DNA of 64,000 nt from JAGLOK01 sp963676355. Lineage in GTDB: Bacteria; Bacillota; Clostridia; Christensenellales; UMGS416. The translations under genes and the position numbers were made by a program. Every line of letters begins with the position of its first letter. The stretch's first letter is position 1. The DNA lies in assembly GCA_963676355.1 (NCBI GenBank), contig OY781093.1, positions 3,038,001 through 3,102,000 on the forward strand, in the 5' to 3' direction. A model generated the notes under the pieces. That model was not told the origin of the DNA. It saw only the letters and a list, made by a program, of their open reading frames with translations, and did no database searches. Of this stretch, positions 8,346-17,063 are shown one piece after another.

Positions 8346-9031
8346 GCGGTATCTTCAGATTCTTCTTCTTTTAATATTATATCCAGCGCTTCAGCTGTCA
8401 CACCTGTGTCCATATGGTTTAATATTTCTGCCGCTTTTTCGCTGTCCATCGCAATTAGAAGTTTAATCCGTGAGTCAACGTCCTCCATTTTGTCTATAGC
8501 GCCCGCCGCAGTTTCTGGATCCATCAGTTCAAACATATCAACAGTTTCATTTAAATCATGTGTCTGCTCATCTATCTTAGCCTGCAAATCATCAAGCTCC
8601 TGTTCCTTTTTCTCCATTTGAGCCTGCTTTGTGTTAAGATCATTTTCCTTGTTTTCCAATTCCTCTGAAAATTTATTGTTTTCAAATATTTTGGCGTTCA
8701 GTTCTTCTTCAATCCCAGCCATTTCCACTTTCTTTGCATCAAGCTCATCAAGCTCAGCCTGTGTGGGCTTTTCAAGTTCCAGTAAATCAGAAAGTATTGC
8801 CTTACTTCCAAACAAATCAAAATATAGTACTGCACCCGCACCAATAATTAATAACAGCAAAATAACGCTGAAAACCGCTCCGAAAGATTTTTTCTTCTTA
8901 GTCTTCTTCTTTCTCTTGACGGTTTTCTTAGATGATTTTGAAGTTGTAGCTGGCGTTTTCTCTTTTGGCCTTTTTACGGCTGCCGGCTTTTCTTTTTTGC
9001 TTTTAGCTTCTGCTTTACTATTTTCTTGCAT
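8339..9031 (-). CDS. MotE/YlxF-like membrane protein with MgtE N-terminal domain
   Basis: The 230-residue protein resembles the MotE/YlxF group found between fliJ and fliK. It has a very basic cytoplasmic N terminus (Lys-rich to about residue 48), one transmembrane helix (FGAVFSVILLLLIIGAGAVL) and a long heptad coiled coil at about 85-165. The C terminus is an MgtE-N-like helical repeat (FELMDPETAAGAIDKM). In other bacteria this class supports MotB or stator localisation; here the role is inferred from architecture and position. Confidence 0.85.
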   Translation of the reverse strand: MQENSKAEAKSKKEKPAAVKRPKEKTPATTSKSSKKTVKRKKKTKKKKSFGAVFSVILLLLIIGAGAVLYFDLFGSKAILSDLLELEKPTQAELDELDAKKVEMAGIEEELNAKIFENNKFSEELENKENDLNTKQAQMEKKEQELDDLQAKIDEQTHDLNETVDMFELMDPETAAGAIDKMEDVDSRIKLLIAMDSEKAAEILNHMDTGVTAEALDIILKEEESEDTAQ

Positions 9032-9039
9032 TTTAACTC

Positions 9040-9480
9040 CTAGGAAGCTGCTATATTAAATGATACTATGTCGTCTATTATCTTTTCCTGTTCTTTCTTC
9101 GTTTCTTGTAAATATTCTTCATACTTTTGCTCGTATAGCTTCTCAAGGGATTTCAGCTCTTTTTGCAACTCCACAAGCCTATTTACGCACTCTTGTTTCT
9201 GATGTGTTTCATACACTATCTTTTCTTTTTGCCTGTTTATTTCTATTTTAATCTTCTTCATATAATTATCATAATGATGAAGGTTATGCGCCTTTACCGA
9301 TCCTAACATTTCTTCTTTCAGTTCAGACTTCACATTTTCCATCTTTGCGTGTAATCCTTCAAGACCTTCATGAAGTTTTACAAGACGCTCTTCAATGCTT
9401 TTCATGTGCTTTTTTTCAAAGTCTTCTTCTTTTTTCTTAATGTCGTGTAATGTCTGTAGTTCAAATTTAAATTTCTTCAT
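9040..9480 (-). CDS. fliJ: FliJ, flagellar export chaperone/stalk protein
   Basis: FliJ is the coiled-coil stalk of the export ATPase. The 146 residues are almost entirely charged alpha helix with the opening FKFELQTLHDIKKKEED and two long heptad stretches. It follows fliI by five bases, the standard order. There is no membrane segment. Sequence conservation in the family is weak, so the call rests on length, coiled coil and position. Confidence 0.88.
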   Translation of the reverse strand: MKKFKFELQTLHDIKKKEEDFEKKHMKSIEERLVKLHEGLEGLHAKMENVKSELKEEMLGSVKAHNLHHYDNYMKKIKIEINRQKEKIVYETHQKQECVNRLVELQKELKSLEKLYEQKYEEYLQETKKEQEKIIDDIVSFNIAAS

Positions 9481-9485
9481 ACTTA

Positions 9486-10805
9486 TTATCGCCTATCATA
9501 TATAGTATTTAATAATTCCAAAGTTTCTTCCATCGAAAAATTTTCACTGATTTTCTGTTTAAGCATGTCATTTATCGGTTCGATTAATTCTATTGCTTTG
9601 TCTATCTCGGGGTTGGAACCCGCTTTATATGCACCAATTGAAATCAAGTCCTGTGCTTGTCTGTAAGTTGCCATAACTCCACGAACAAAACTGGCTTTTT
9701 CTATGTGCTCCTCGTCCGCAATATCAGCCATAAGTCTACTTACACTCTCCAAAACGTCAATCGACGGATAGTGGTTGTTGTTTGCGAGTTTTCTTGAAAG
9801 AACTATATGTCCATCTAAGATTCCACGCACAGTGTCTGATATCGGTTCATTCATATCATCACCTTCAACAAGAACTGTATAAAGCCCCGTTATTGAACCC
9901 TTGCCAAACGCACCGGAGCGCTCCAGCAACTTTGGCATAACAGAATAAACAGATGGAGTGAATCCTCTTGATATCGGAGGCTCGCCAATCGCCATTCCAA
10001 TCTCTCTTTGTGCCATTGCAAATCTTGTAAGCGAGTCCATCAATAGCATCACGTTGAATCCTTGATCTCTAAAATACTCAGCAATAGATGTGCCCACCAT
10101 AGCAGATTTTAGCCTCATAATCGCAGGCTGGTCTGATGTTGCAACAACGAGTATCGATTTTTTTAATCCATCTTCTTTTAAATCTTTCTCAATGAATTCG
10201 CGAACTTCGCGTCCTCTTTCACCAACCAGTGTGATTACATTTATGTCAGCATCCGTATTTCGGGCAATCATGCCCATCAATGTGCTTTTGCCGACTCCAC
10301 TTCCAGCAAAAACGCCCATTCTCTGTCCCTTGCCGATTGTAAGCATTGAGTCAATTGCCTTAACGCCTAAAGGAAGCAGCTCTTTTATCCTGCCTCTTTG
10401 CAATGGATTTGGCGGAACATTGTTTATTGGGTAATATGCTTCTACCTCAATATCCCCCAAATCATCCATAGGGTTACCCAAGGCATCAAGCACTCTTCCA
10501 CACAATCCCTTGCCAACTTTCACTTTAAGCGCAGTATTTGTGGCAGCCACATGGTTATCAGGGCCAATGCCTGAAAGATCTCCAAAAGGCATAAGCAGAA
10601 TATTCTTATTCTTAAATCCAACAACCTCTGCTAAAACATATTCCTTATGGTTAATAGAATATATCTTACATATATCGCCTATATTGGCTTTAAGACCGAT
10701 AGCTTCAACAGTGAGACCGATAACTTGCGTTACCTTTCCACCCTCTTCAATGCTTTTTGTGTCTTCAACCAGCTTTTTGTATTTTTCAATTTCAAAGAAC
10801 TTCAT
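9486..10805 (-). CDS. fliI: FliI, flagellum-specific export ATPase
   Basis: FliI is the F1-beta-like ATPase that helps unfold and release export substrates. In about 439 residues, the Walker A is GSGVGKST near 168-175, Walker B is in VMLLMDSLTRFAMAQREI, and the family block GEPPISRGFTPSVYS follows. The start is uncertain: the ATG at 10805 fits the usual N terminus (MKFFEIEKYKKLV), and a GTG at 10820 is also open. In both cases the gene overlaps the end of fliH, which suggests coupled translation. Confidence 0.95.
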   Translation of the reverse strand: MKFFEIEKYKKLVEDTKSIEEGGKVTQVIGLTVEAIGLKANIGDICKIYSINHKEYVLAEVVGFKNKNILLMPFGDLSGIGPDNHVAATNTALKVKVGKGLCGRVLDALGNPMDDLGDIEVEAYYPINNVPPNPLQRGRIKELLPLGVKAIDSMLTIGKGQRMGVFAGSGVGKSTLMGMIARNTDADINVITLVGERGREVREFIEKDLKEDGLKKSILVVATSDQPAIMRLKSAMVGTSIAEYFRDQGFNVMLLMDSLTRFAMAQREIGMAIGEPPISRGFTPSVYSVMPKLLERSGAFGKGSITGLYTVLVEGDDMNEPISDTVRGILDGHIVLSRKLANNNHYPSIDVLESVSRLMADIADEEHIEKASFVRGVMATYRQAQDLISIGAYKAGSNPEIDKAIELIEPINDMLKQKISENFSMEETLELLNTIYDRR

Positions 10806-11535
10806 GATATTGGCTATCACTTTGCGTCAAAGATTCTGCAACTCTTCCCAACTGTGTTGCAACTCCCGCATCAACAAATCCACTTTCTGACTCAACGATT
10901 AATGAGCCCGGCTTAAGCGATGCATCTTTTACAACCGTCAGCTGCGCGTCACACTGCAACTCTTCAAGTAGGGCTTCACTTTTTTCCCTATAGTGTTTTT
11001 CATACTCATCTGAGCTAAGCCTTAAAATTAAAGGCTCATCCTGCTCTATCATATCAAGAGTATTTTTCACCATGCCCACAAATACTTTATCGTCACTATC
11101 AAGCTTGATATTAAGTATTTTTTCCGCAATTACCAATGATAGATTTAATGTTTCTTTCTCAAAATGACTTATAATTTGATTCTTATCTATTTCTATTTTT
11201 TTTAAAATTTCTTGCAGATCTGCTTTTTGTTTCTCATTAACCTGCTGAAATTTTTCATTCGCTTTTTTAAATCCGAGTTCCAACCCTTCTTCGTAGGCAG
11301 CCTTTTTTATTTGTTCTGCTTCAGCCTGTGCCTTCTTTAAAATTTTGCTAACTTCTTCCTCTACATCCACATTAGATACTTCAACGACTTCAGGCTTTTT
11401 TTCAACTTCTAAAATTTCATCTTTTTTAGGTTCTTCAACTTTATGAACGACATGAGGCTCAGGCATCCACTGTTTTATAATCTTTGATTTGTTCGAACTC
11501 ATTTTATCCCAAGTCGATTTATCAATCTTATACAA
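10792..11535 (-). CDS. fliH: FliH, negative regulator of FliI
   Basis: FliH holds FliI and docks it to the C ring. The 247 residues contain a long helical, Glu/Lys-rich N-terminal half with a Gly-spaced helix (AAYEEGLELGFKKANEKF) and a C-terminal V-ATPase E-subunit-like domain with ADASLKPGS-type text (VVKDASLKPGSLIVESESGFVD in two parts). The start is TTG at 11535 with GGAGGAC upstream. Its first eight bases overlap the fliG stop. Confidence 0.9.
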   Translation of the reverse strand: MYKIDKSTWDKMSSNKSKIIKQWMPEPHVVHKVEEPKKDEILEVEKKPEVVEVSNVDVEEEVSKILKKAQAEAEQIKKAAYEEGLELGFKKANEKFQQVNEKQKADLQEILKKIEIDKNQIISHFEKETLNLSLVIAEKILNIKLDSDDKVFVGMVKNTLDMIEQDEPLILRLSSDEYEKHYREKSEALLEELQCDAQLTVVKDASLKPGSLIVESESGFVDAGVATQLGRVAESLTQSDSQYHEVL

Positions 11536-12529
11536 TCAGTTCGTCCTCCGATTTCCTCATAATAATAATCTCGCCTGCTTCATCCAGCCTTCTTATAACA
11601 TTCACGATATTCTGCTGTGCTTCTTCCACATCGCGTATCCTAACAGGCCCCAAGAATTCCATATCTTCTTTGATTGTTTCTTGCAGACGCTTTGATATGT
11701 TTTCGAATATAATTTTAGCAACCTCTTGTGTTGCACCTTTAAGTGCAACAGCGAGCTCGTTGTTGTCGATTTCTTTGAGAACCGTCTGAATAGCCCTGCT
11801 GTCCAGCTTTGTAAGGTCTTCAAATACAAACATACGGTTTCGGATTTCTTCTGTAAGCTCCGGATCCAACTGTTCCATATGCTCAAGCAGATATTTTTCA
11901 GTTCCGCGATCAACGGAGTTAAGAATATCCACCAAGCTGTCTATACCGCCAACAAATGTCTGTGCTCCCTGATTGACTGAAGATATGTTTTTCTTCAATA
12001 TCCTCTCAACTTCTTTTATAAACTCGGGAGCTGAAACGCTCATGTTAGCTATTCTAGCTATAACGCTGGTTTGTTTCTCAAGCGGAAGTGCAGAAAGCAT
12101 TTGAGCCGCTTTTTCGGGCTCAAGATACGTTAAAACCAAGGCAATGGTCTGCGGATGCTCATTTTGAATAAAGTTAAACACCTGAGTGGCATCAGCCCTT
12201 CTAACAAAATCGAAAGGCCTCACCCTAAGTGATGAAGAAAGTCTGTTAATCAAATCTGTTGCTCTGTCTTCTCCAAAAGCTTCCTGCAAGACTTCGCTTG
12301 CATAGCTTATTCCACCTTCAGATATGAATTTTTGAGCCATGCAAATTTCAAGGAACTCGTTCATAACAGATTCTTTTTCAGCAGATTCAACATAACCCAT
12401 GCTTGTTATGCTAAGCGTTAGTTGCTCCACCTCTTCTTCGTTAAGGTGCTTATATATTTTAGCGGCATGATCTTTTCCTAACATAATCATTAGTATGGCC
12501 GCTTTTTCTTTTGATGAAATTTCCCTCAT
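11528..12529 (-). CDS. fliG: FliG, flagellar motor switch protein
   Basis: FliG is the C-ring rotor subunit that meets MotA. The 333 residues show the N-terminal FliF-binding domain (KAAILMIMLGKDHAAKIYKH) and the ARM-like middle domain with EHPQTIALVLTYL. The C-terminal torque domain has the charged helix region VLKEIDNNELAVALKGA. The length is normal. AGGAAG precedes the ATG at 12529. It lies between fliF and fliH. Confidence 0.96.
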   Translation of the reverse strand: MREISSKEKAAILMIMLGKDHAAKIYKHLNEEEVEQLTLSITSMGYVESAEKESVMNEFLEICMAQKFISEGGISYASEVLQEAFGEDRATDLINRLSSSLRVRPFDFVRRADATQVFNFIQNEHPQTIALVLTYLEPEKAAQMLSALPLEKQTSVIARIANMSVSAPEFIKEVERILKKNISSVNQGAQTFVGGIDSLVDILNSVDRGTEKYLLEHMEQLDPELTEEIRNRMFVFEDLTKLDSRAIQTVLKEIDNNELAVALKGATQEVAKIIFENISKRLQETIKEDMEFLGPVRIRDVEEAQQNIVNVIRRLDEAGEIIIMRKSEDELIV

Positions 12530-12544
12530 TTGACTTCCTGTCTA

Positions 12545-14170
12545 TCAATAATCTTCATACAACCATTTTTTTAGAAGTTGCGCTACAGCCTCTGGACTTC
12601 TATCAATATATTTACCCAGCTGATCCAATGTTGTATTTTTCTTTTCAAACTGTATTTCAACGTCTTCTTCACCCGGCACTTGGTTTGACACCGTTCCGTC
12701 TGCATTCACAGTTCTCACACCATCATCTCCCGCTACTGCATCAAAACCCTCATAATTCTCATATTCCTCAAATTCTTCATAATCGTCGTATTCAACACCC
12801 TGACCAGTTAATGATTTTATAATAGCAGATAAAATTATTAATATTAAAATTCCAACAAATCCAATAATAATATATTTAGTAATCTCCGTTTTTTGCATAG
12901 ACTCTAATATATCTCTTTGATTAGATAGCGCCGCCTCAACTTCATTTGTCTCCATCTTCCTGAAAGGCAACATGTCAACAGTAATGCTATCTTCGCTAAC
13001 ACCTATAGCATTTGCCACAAGCATTTTAACATTTTCCGTATAATCAACTGTGCTGTTTGAGCTGTCCAATACAACAGACACCGACAATTCTTTTATCGTG
13101 CCTTTAGCATTTTCTATAAGCGTCTTTGTCTCATTTATCTCCATGTTGGCTTCGCGAGTTATTTTTTCATAAACCGCATCGCTTTCAGTTCCATCATCCG
13201 TGGTATACGTCGGAGCACTGCCGTTTGAGTTAATCCCTGTAACGTCCGTAGTTTCTCCGTCATAGTTATTTATAGTCTCCGACAACTCTTTCATGCTGAT
13301 TACAAGTCCGTTATTGCCTGCACTGTCAACTGGCGGCGTAAACACAACAGACTCAGTAACTTTATTATCAAAGTCCAATATAACATTTACTTCCGCGATC
13401 ACTTTGCCGTCGCCAAAAACAGGGTTTAATAAATTTATAATCTGATTTTTAAGTTTTTCCTGAACACTCAATTGTAGGTCAAGCTGTGAATTTACATTAG
13501 TAAAATCATCTTCATCTTCTAATGTATATAAATTCATCTGTGTATCAACAATACGAACATCTTCAACCGATAGCCCTGAAACGCTCTTTGACACAAGTTC
13601 TGCTATAGCCTTAACCTCTGATGTGTCTATTCTCTGACCATTTTTAATGCGGAGCATCACGGCTGCCGTCGCCGATGATTCGTTGTCCGACAATACAAAT
13701 GCACTTTCCTGAGAAGGGTTTATATTTATAACCGCTTCTTCCACTTTGTCCATTTTCTCAATTGTACGACTCAGATTTTCTTGAATCTGAAACTGATAAT
13801 ACACTTCCTTTTCCATATCAGTAGTTCCAAGCCCTGATGCATTTTGAAATATATCAAAATTCTGTCCGCTGTTCGGGAAACCCTGAGCGGCCAGCTGCAT
13901 TCTTACAGTGTCTGCCTGTGAATCTTCAACTAATATGGTGTCATCTCCGCGAGTTTTCGCGTCAATACCCATATCATTAAGCATTTGAAGAACTTCTCCG
14001 GCTTCATCCGTGTCCATCCCACTGTATAGCACTGAATATGATTTTTGGTTAAGGAGTGTAGCAGCTACAATAGCTAATACGATAATAAGAGCAGATAAAA
14101 CTATAAGGCGAATTAGTTTGCCTTTTTCCATGCTCTTAAAAAATTCCGGCACTTTGCTGAAAAATTCCAA
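12545..14170 (-). CDS. fliF: FliF, MS-ring protein
   Basis: FliF forms the membrane MS ring. The 541 residues have two transmembrane helices, one near 20-42 and one near 430-452 (KYIIIGFVGILILIILSAI). The periplasmic ring-building motif domains lie between them (YSVLYSGMDTDEAGEVLQML). The cytoplasmic C-terminal tail, which binds FliG, reads DRSPEAVAQLLKKWLYED. The start is a TTG at 14170 with GAGAGGA upstream. It is the first gene of the left-hand flagellar operon. Confidence 0.95.
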   Translation of the reverse strand: MEFFSKVPEFFKSMEKGKLIRLIVLSALIIVLAIVAATLLNQKSYSVLYSGMDTDEAGEVLQMLNDMGIDAKTRGDDTILVEDSQADTVRMQLAAQGFPNSGQNFDIFQNASGLGTTDMEKEVYYQFQIQENLSRTIEKMDKVEEAVININPSQESAFVLSDNESSATAAVMLRIKNGQRIDTSEVKAIAELVSKSVSGLSVEDVRIVDTQMNLYTLEDEDDFTNVNSQLDLQLSVQEKLKNQIINLLNPVFGDGKVIAEVNVILDFDNKVTESVVFTPPVDSAGNNGLVISMKELSETINNYDGETTDVTGINSNGSAPTYTTDDGTESDAVYEKITREANMEINETKTLIENAKGTIKELSVSVVLDSSNSTVDYTENVKMLVANAIGVSEDSITVDMLPFRKMETNEVEAALSNQRDILESMQKTEITKYIIIGFVGILILIILSAIIKSLTGQGVEYDDYEEFEEYENYEGFDAVAGDDGVRTVNADGTVSNQVPGEEDVEIQFEKKNTTLDQLGKYIDRSPEAVAQLLKKWLYEDY

Positions 14171-14218
14171 TTTCTATCCTCTCAACAACACAACACTTCT
14201 CTAATATTTATACCAATC

Positions 14219-14274
14219 CTAGTTTATTTATCTATATATGGTATAAACTAGATATTAAACCATTCTATATATAG
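14219..14274 (-). promoter_or_regulatory. fliF leader with two mutually exclusive AT-rich hairpins
   Basis: In the leader RNA of fliF, a 9-bp perfect stem (CTAGTTTAT at 14219-14227 with ATAAACTAG at 14243-14251) competes with a second stem. The second pairs ATGGT/ACCAT and CTATAT/ATATAG between 14232-14242 and 14259-14274. A perfect 16-base DNA palindrome (ATTCTATATATAGAAT, 14262-14277) overlaps it, directly downstream of the predicted transcription start. Confidence 0.45.
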
Positions 14275-14288
14275 AATAGAATAAATAA

Positions 14289-14317
14289 ATTATATTTCAA
14301 AATCCCTTTTATTTCAA
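14289..14317 (-). promoter_or_regulatory. Strong sigma-A promoter for the fliF operon
   Basis: On the minus strand, TTGAAA, exactly 17 bases and TATAAT. This is five of six and six of six matches to consensus. Transcription would start near 14282 and give a leader of about 110 bases before fliF. Confidence 0.75.
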
Positions 14318-14370
14318 GTAATATTATTACTTAGCTTGTATACGATTTATGAATAAATAAAAAATATTAC

Positions 14371-14398
14371 TAAAGTTTTTCTCAGAGGTTACCGATAG
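14371..14398 (+). promoter_or_regulatory. Sigma-28 promoter of the flagellin gene
   Basis: TAAA at 14371-14374, a 16-base spacer and ACCGATAG at 14391-14398. This closely fits the sigma-28 consensus and lies about 115 bases upstream of the flagellin ATG. The sigma-28 gene itself is at 24241-25017. Confidence 0.8.
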
Positions 14399-14467
14399 TT
14401 GAATTGTGAGCAAAAAATCTGAATATTTGCAAGGGCCCTGCGGATAAGAAGATTGGATGCAAACAGA

Positions 14468-14507
14468 TGGCATGGAAGCCAATCATAAAATTTATATTCA
14501 CGGAGGA
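14468..14507 (+). promoter_or_regulatory. CsrA-binding sites in the flagellin leader
   Basis: Two A-N-GGA motifs sit in the flagellin 5' leader. The first is ATGGA inside the six-base loop ATGGAA (14472-14477), closed by the stem TGGC/GCCA. The second is ACGGA (14500-14504), overlapping the Shine-Dalgarno GGAGGA before the ATG at 14513. This matches the known architecture of CsrA translational repression sites, and csrA and fliW lie in the same locus. Confidence 0.7.
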
Positions 14508-14512
14508 ATATC

Positions 14513-15655
14513 ATGAGAATTAATACAAACTTAATGGCACTTAACACACATCGTCAACTTTCAGTAAACACAGGCAATGTTGCAAAATCAACAGAAAAGC
14601 TTTCAAGCGGCCTTCGCATTAACCGTGCAGGCGACGACGCAGCAGGACTTGCAATTTCCGAGAAAATGCGCGCTCAGATTAAAGGCTTGGACATGGCTTC
14701 AAAAAACAGCCAGGATGCTATTTCTTTGGTTCAAACCGCTGAAGGTGCTTTAACTGAAACTCACTCAATCTTACAAAGAATGCGTGAATTAGCAGTTCAG
14801 TCATCATCGGACACAAACCAAGATAACGTTGACCGCGAAGCTTTACAGGCAGAGTTCGTTGCTCTTAGATCTGAAATAGACGAAATCGCTGCAAACACAC
14901 AGTTCAATAACAAGAACCTTCTTAATGGTACGTTTGGTCTTAACACTGCTGTAGACAATGTTAACTCTGATGTGCAAGTTGGCACAAATGGTGTTACAGA
15001 AATCACATTAGAAGGTTTTAGTGCAGGTGCTGCTCAGTCTATTACATTTGCGCAAGCTGGTGGTGGTGGCGCTACTTATGAAGCTACATTTGATGGTGTA
15101 ACAGTTGCTGGCGTAGTAAATGAGGCAACTGCAGGAAGTTTTTCACTAGACTTTGGTGGCGGGAGAATTGCAACAGTCACTTATAGCGCTGGTATGACAA
15201 CTGACTATTTTGCTACAGCAACTAATTTGCAATTTGACGTAACAGGTACAGCTGCTAAAATCCAGACAGGTGCAAACGCTAGTGAAACACTTGATGTTTC
15301 TATCGCAAGCATGGACTCAACTGACTTAACAGCTGTATCAGGTGCTTTAGACACAGCTACAGTAGCTGACGGTACATCGGCAGAAGCTGCTATCACAACA
15401 GTTAATGAAGCTATCAATACTGTTTCAACACAGCGTGCGAATTTAGGTGCTGTACAGAACAGACTTGAGCATAAGATCAAAAACCTTGACACTTCATCAG
15501 AAAACCTCTCAGCTGCTGAAAGCCGCATCCGCGACTTAGACATGGCTGCAGAAATGACTAAGTTCACAAGCAATAACATCTTGGTTCAGGCTTCAACAGC
15601 TATGTTGGCTCAGGCTAACTCAGCTCCTCAGAGCGTACTTTCTCTTCTCCAATAA
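14513..15655 (+). CDS. hag: Flagellin, filament structural protein
   Basis: This is the filament subunit, 380 residues. The conserved N-terminal D0/D1 region (RINTNLMALNTHRQL, then SSGLRINRAGDDAAGLAISE) and the C-terminal D1/D0 region (AESRIRDLDMAAEM to SAPQSVLSLLQ) flank a variable Ala/Thr/Gly-rich domain at about 150-280. The segment LQRMRELAVQS corresponds to the region TLR5 recognises in other flagellins. GGAGGA precedes the ATG. It is the only gene of the flagellar block on the plus strand and has its own sigma-28 promoter, CsrA-type leader and terminator. Confidence 0.97.
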   Translation: MRINTNLMALNTHRQLSVNTGNVAKSTEKLSSGLRINRAGDDAAGLAISEKMRAQIKGLDMASKNSQDAISLVQTAEGALTETHSILQRMRELAVQSSSDTNQDNVDREALQAEFVALRSEIDEIAANTQFNNKNLLNGTFGLNTAVDNVNSDVQVGTNGVTEITLEGFSAGAAQSITFAQAGGGGATYEATFDGVTVAGVVNEATAGSFSLDFGGGRIATVTYSAGMTTDYFATATNLQFDVTGTAAKIQTGANASETLDVSIASMDSTDLTAVSGALDTATVADGTSAEAAITTVNEAINTVSTQRANLGAVQNRLEHKIKNLDTSSENLSAAESRIRDLDMAAEMTKFTSNNILVQASTAMLAQANSAPQSVLSLLQ

Positions 15656-15710
15656 TCTATTGAGGGTTTAATACGAGTAACAAGTACTTTTTGAGAAAAA
15701 AGAAAATAAA

Positions 15711-15738
15711 AACACCGCGCCCAGCGCGGTGTTTTTTT
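15711..15738. terminator. Bidirectional Rho-independent terminator after flagellin
   Basis: A 10-bp GC-rich stem (AACACCGCGC with GCGCGGTGTT, loop CCA) is followed by a T-run on the plus strand. A T-rich tract also follows on the minus strand. It serves flagellin and the convergent RCC1-repeat gene. Confidence 0.9.
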
Positions 15739-15751
15739 AACGCTTAATTAG

Positions 15752-16897
15752 TTAGTTGAATAAATTGAAGTTTGGGATTTCGGTGGGTACGTGCTTATCG
15801 ACTGTCGTCCCGTCTCCTAGCTGTCCCTTATTATTATAACCCCACGTCAAAATAGTTCCATCATTCTTTACAGCAATATTGTGTCCACCTCCACTGCCTA
15901 TTAAACTAACGTCAGTAAAATTTGGAACTTGAGATGCAGGATGGAATAAGGAATCACTTGTACCATCTCCAAAAATACCAAAATCATTTTCACCCCACAC
16001 CCAAACTGAATCATCATTTTTTATAACAACTCCAAAACGTCTCCCTCCACTTATCTGGCTTGCAGAGCCTATTATTTGTATTGGCAATAAATGATATGAA
16101 CCAATAGCAGTACCTAGCTGCCCTTGCACATTATAACCAGCTCCCCAAACTATATCATCAGATTTTTTAACATAACTTTGGTAGTAGTTAGCATCAATTG
16201 AAACTACATCAGTAATTTGCATCTGAACAGGGATATATCTTGTTATATTATCATTTACACCAAGTTGTCCATAGCTGTTAAATCCCCATCCCCAAACTGT
16301 GCCATCGCTTTTTAATGCTATGTTATGCATCCAACCTGCAGAAACCGCTATAACGTCTGTAAGTCCTGATACTTGAACAGGAACGAGGCTACTTGTTGTT
16401 GTACCATTTCCAAGTTGACCTGAATTATTATCACCACAAGCCCAGACTGTACCATCATTTTTAAGTATTACTGTATGCCCAAGACCTGCGCTCATAGAAG
16501 ATACGTCGCCCATTACTTGAACAGGCGTATTTTTTCTCCTGTCGGTTGAACCATCTCCCAACTGTCCGTACCAATTGTATCCCCACGCCCAAAGAGTGTC
16601 ATCATACTTAAGAGCTAAACTGTGCATTGTTCCGGCCGCAACTTTTTTCACATTATTTAATCCAGGCACTTTAACTGGAGAGTATTTATCAACGTATGTT
16701 CCATCTCCCAGTTGCCCTCTTCGGTTATATCCCCATGTCCACACAGTTCCGTCTGCTTTAAGAACTATTGTGTGGCTGCTTCCCCCATCCACATCGATAT
16801 GAACCATAGCATGAGCCTCCGGCTGAATGCCGCCTGTCACGAATACGAACGCAAGGAGCGTTAAAAGAAGTAGTGAACCAATTTTTTTGATTGTCAT
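15752..16897 (-). CDS. Secreted seven-repeat RCC1-type beta-propeller protein
   Basis: About 381 residues. An N-terminal Sec signal peptide (basic IKK, then LLLLTLLAFVFV, ending AHA near residue 30) precedes seven tandem RCC1-type units of about 50 residues. Each has the pattern H-x-x-x-L-K-x-DGTVWxWG-x-N-x-x-GQLG-x-G-T followed by P-V-x-V. Units 5 and 6 are the most diverged. Seven units are enough to close a propeller. The ATG at 16897 has AGGAG seven bases upstream. There is no lipobox, membrane anchor or sorting signal. Its function is unknown; it lies between flagellin and csrA. Confidence 0.85.
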   Translation of the reverse strand: MTIKKIGSLLLLTLLAFVFVTGGIQPEAHAMVHIDVDGGSSHTIVLKADGTVWTWGYNRRGQLGDGTYVDKYSPVKVPGLNNVKKVAAGTMHSLALKYDDTLWAWGYNWYGQLGDGSTDRRKNTPVQVMGDVSSMSAGLGHTVILKNDGTVWACGDNNSGQLGNGTTTSSLVPVQVSGLTDVIAVSAGWMHNIALKSDGTVWGWGFNSYGQLGVNDNITRYIPVQMQITDVVSIDANYYQSYVKKSDDIVWGAGYNVQGQLGTAIGSYHLLPIQIIGSASQISGGRRFGVVIKNDDSVWVWGENDFGIFGDGTSDSLFHPASQVPNFTDVSLIGSGGGHNIAVKNDGTILTWGYNNKGQLGDGTTVDKHVPTEIPNFNLFN

Positions 16898-17005
16898 ATG
16901 CAATCTCCTTTTTATATATTTTTTTCATATATACCCATATTTGTCTTTATTATTTATATTTTAATTATTATTCATAATTTATTAATAATTATTTTTCGGC
17001 GATAT

Positions 17006-17036
17006 GACAAAACCGATGCAAATGTATACATCGGTT
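17006..17036 (-). terminator. Possible terminator after csrA
   Basis: An 8-bp perfect stem (AACCGATG with CATCGGTT, loop of ten bases) is followed on the minus strand by TTTTG. The T-run is short, so termination may be partial. It would end the flgF-to-csrA transcript before the RCC1-repeat gene. Confidence 0.5.
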
Positions 17037-17063
17037 AAATTCGGTTTAAATTTTGCTTAAATA

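Noticed and set aside
8630..9060. Plus-strand reading frames over 100 codons opposite the MotE-like gene and other minus-strand genes
   Set aside because: They are antisense shadows with low-complexity Ser/Phe/Leu composition and no ribosome sites.
14400..14512. A riboswitch in the flagellin leader
   Set aside because: No GEMM or other riboswitch core is seen; the structure is explained better by CsrA-type sites.
16950..17005. A sigma-28 promoter for the RCC1-repeat gene
   Set aside because: A GCCGAAAA sequence on the minus strand is close to the -10, but no TAAA-like -35 is found at 15 or 16 bases.
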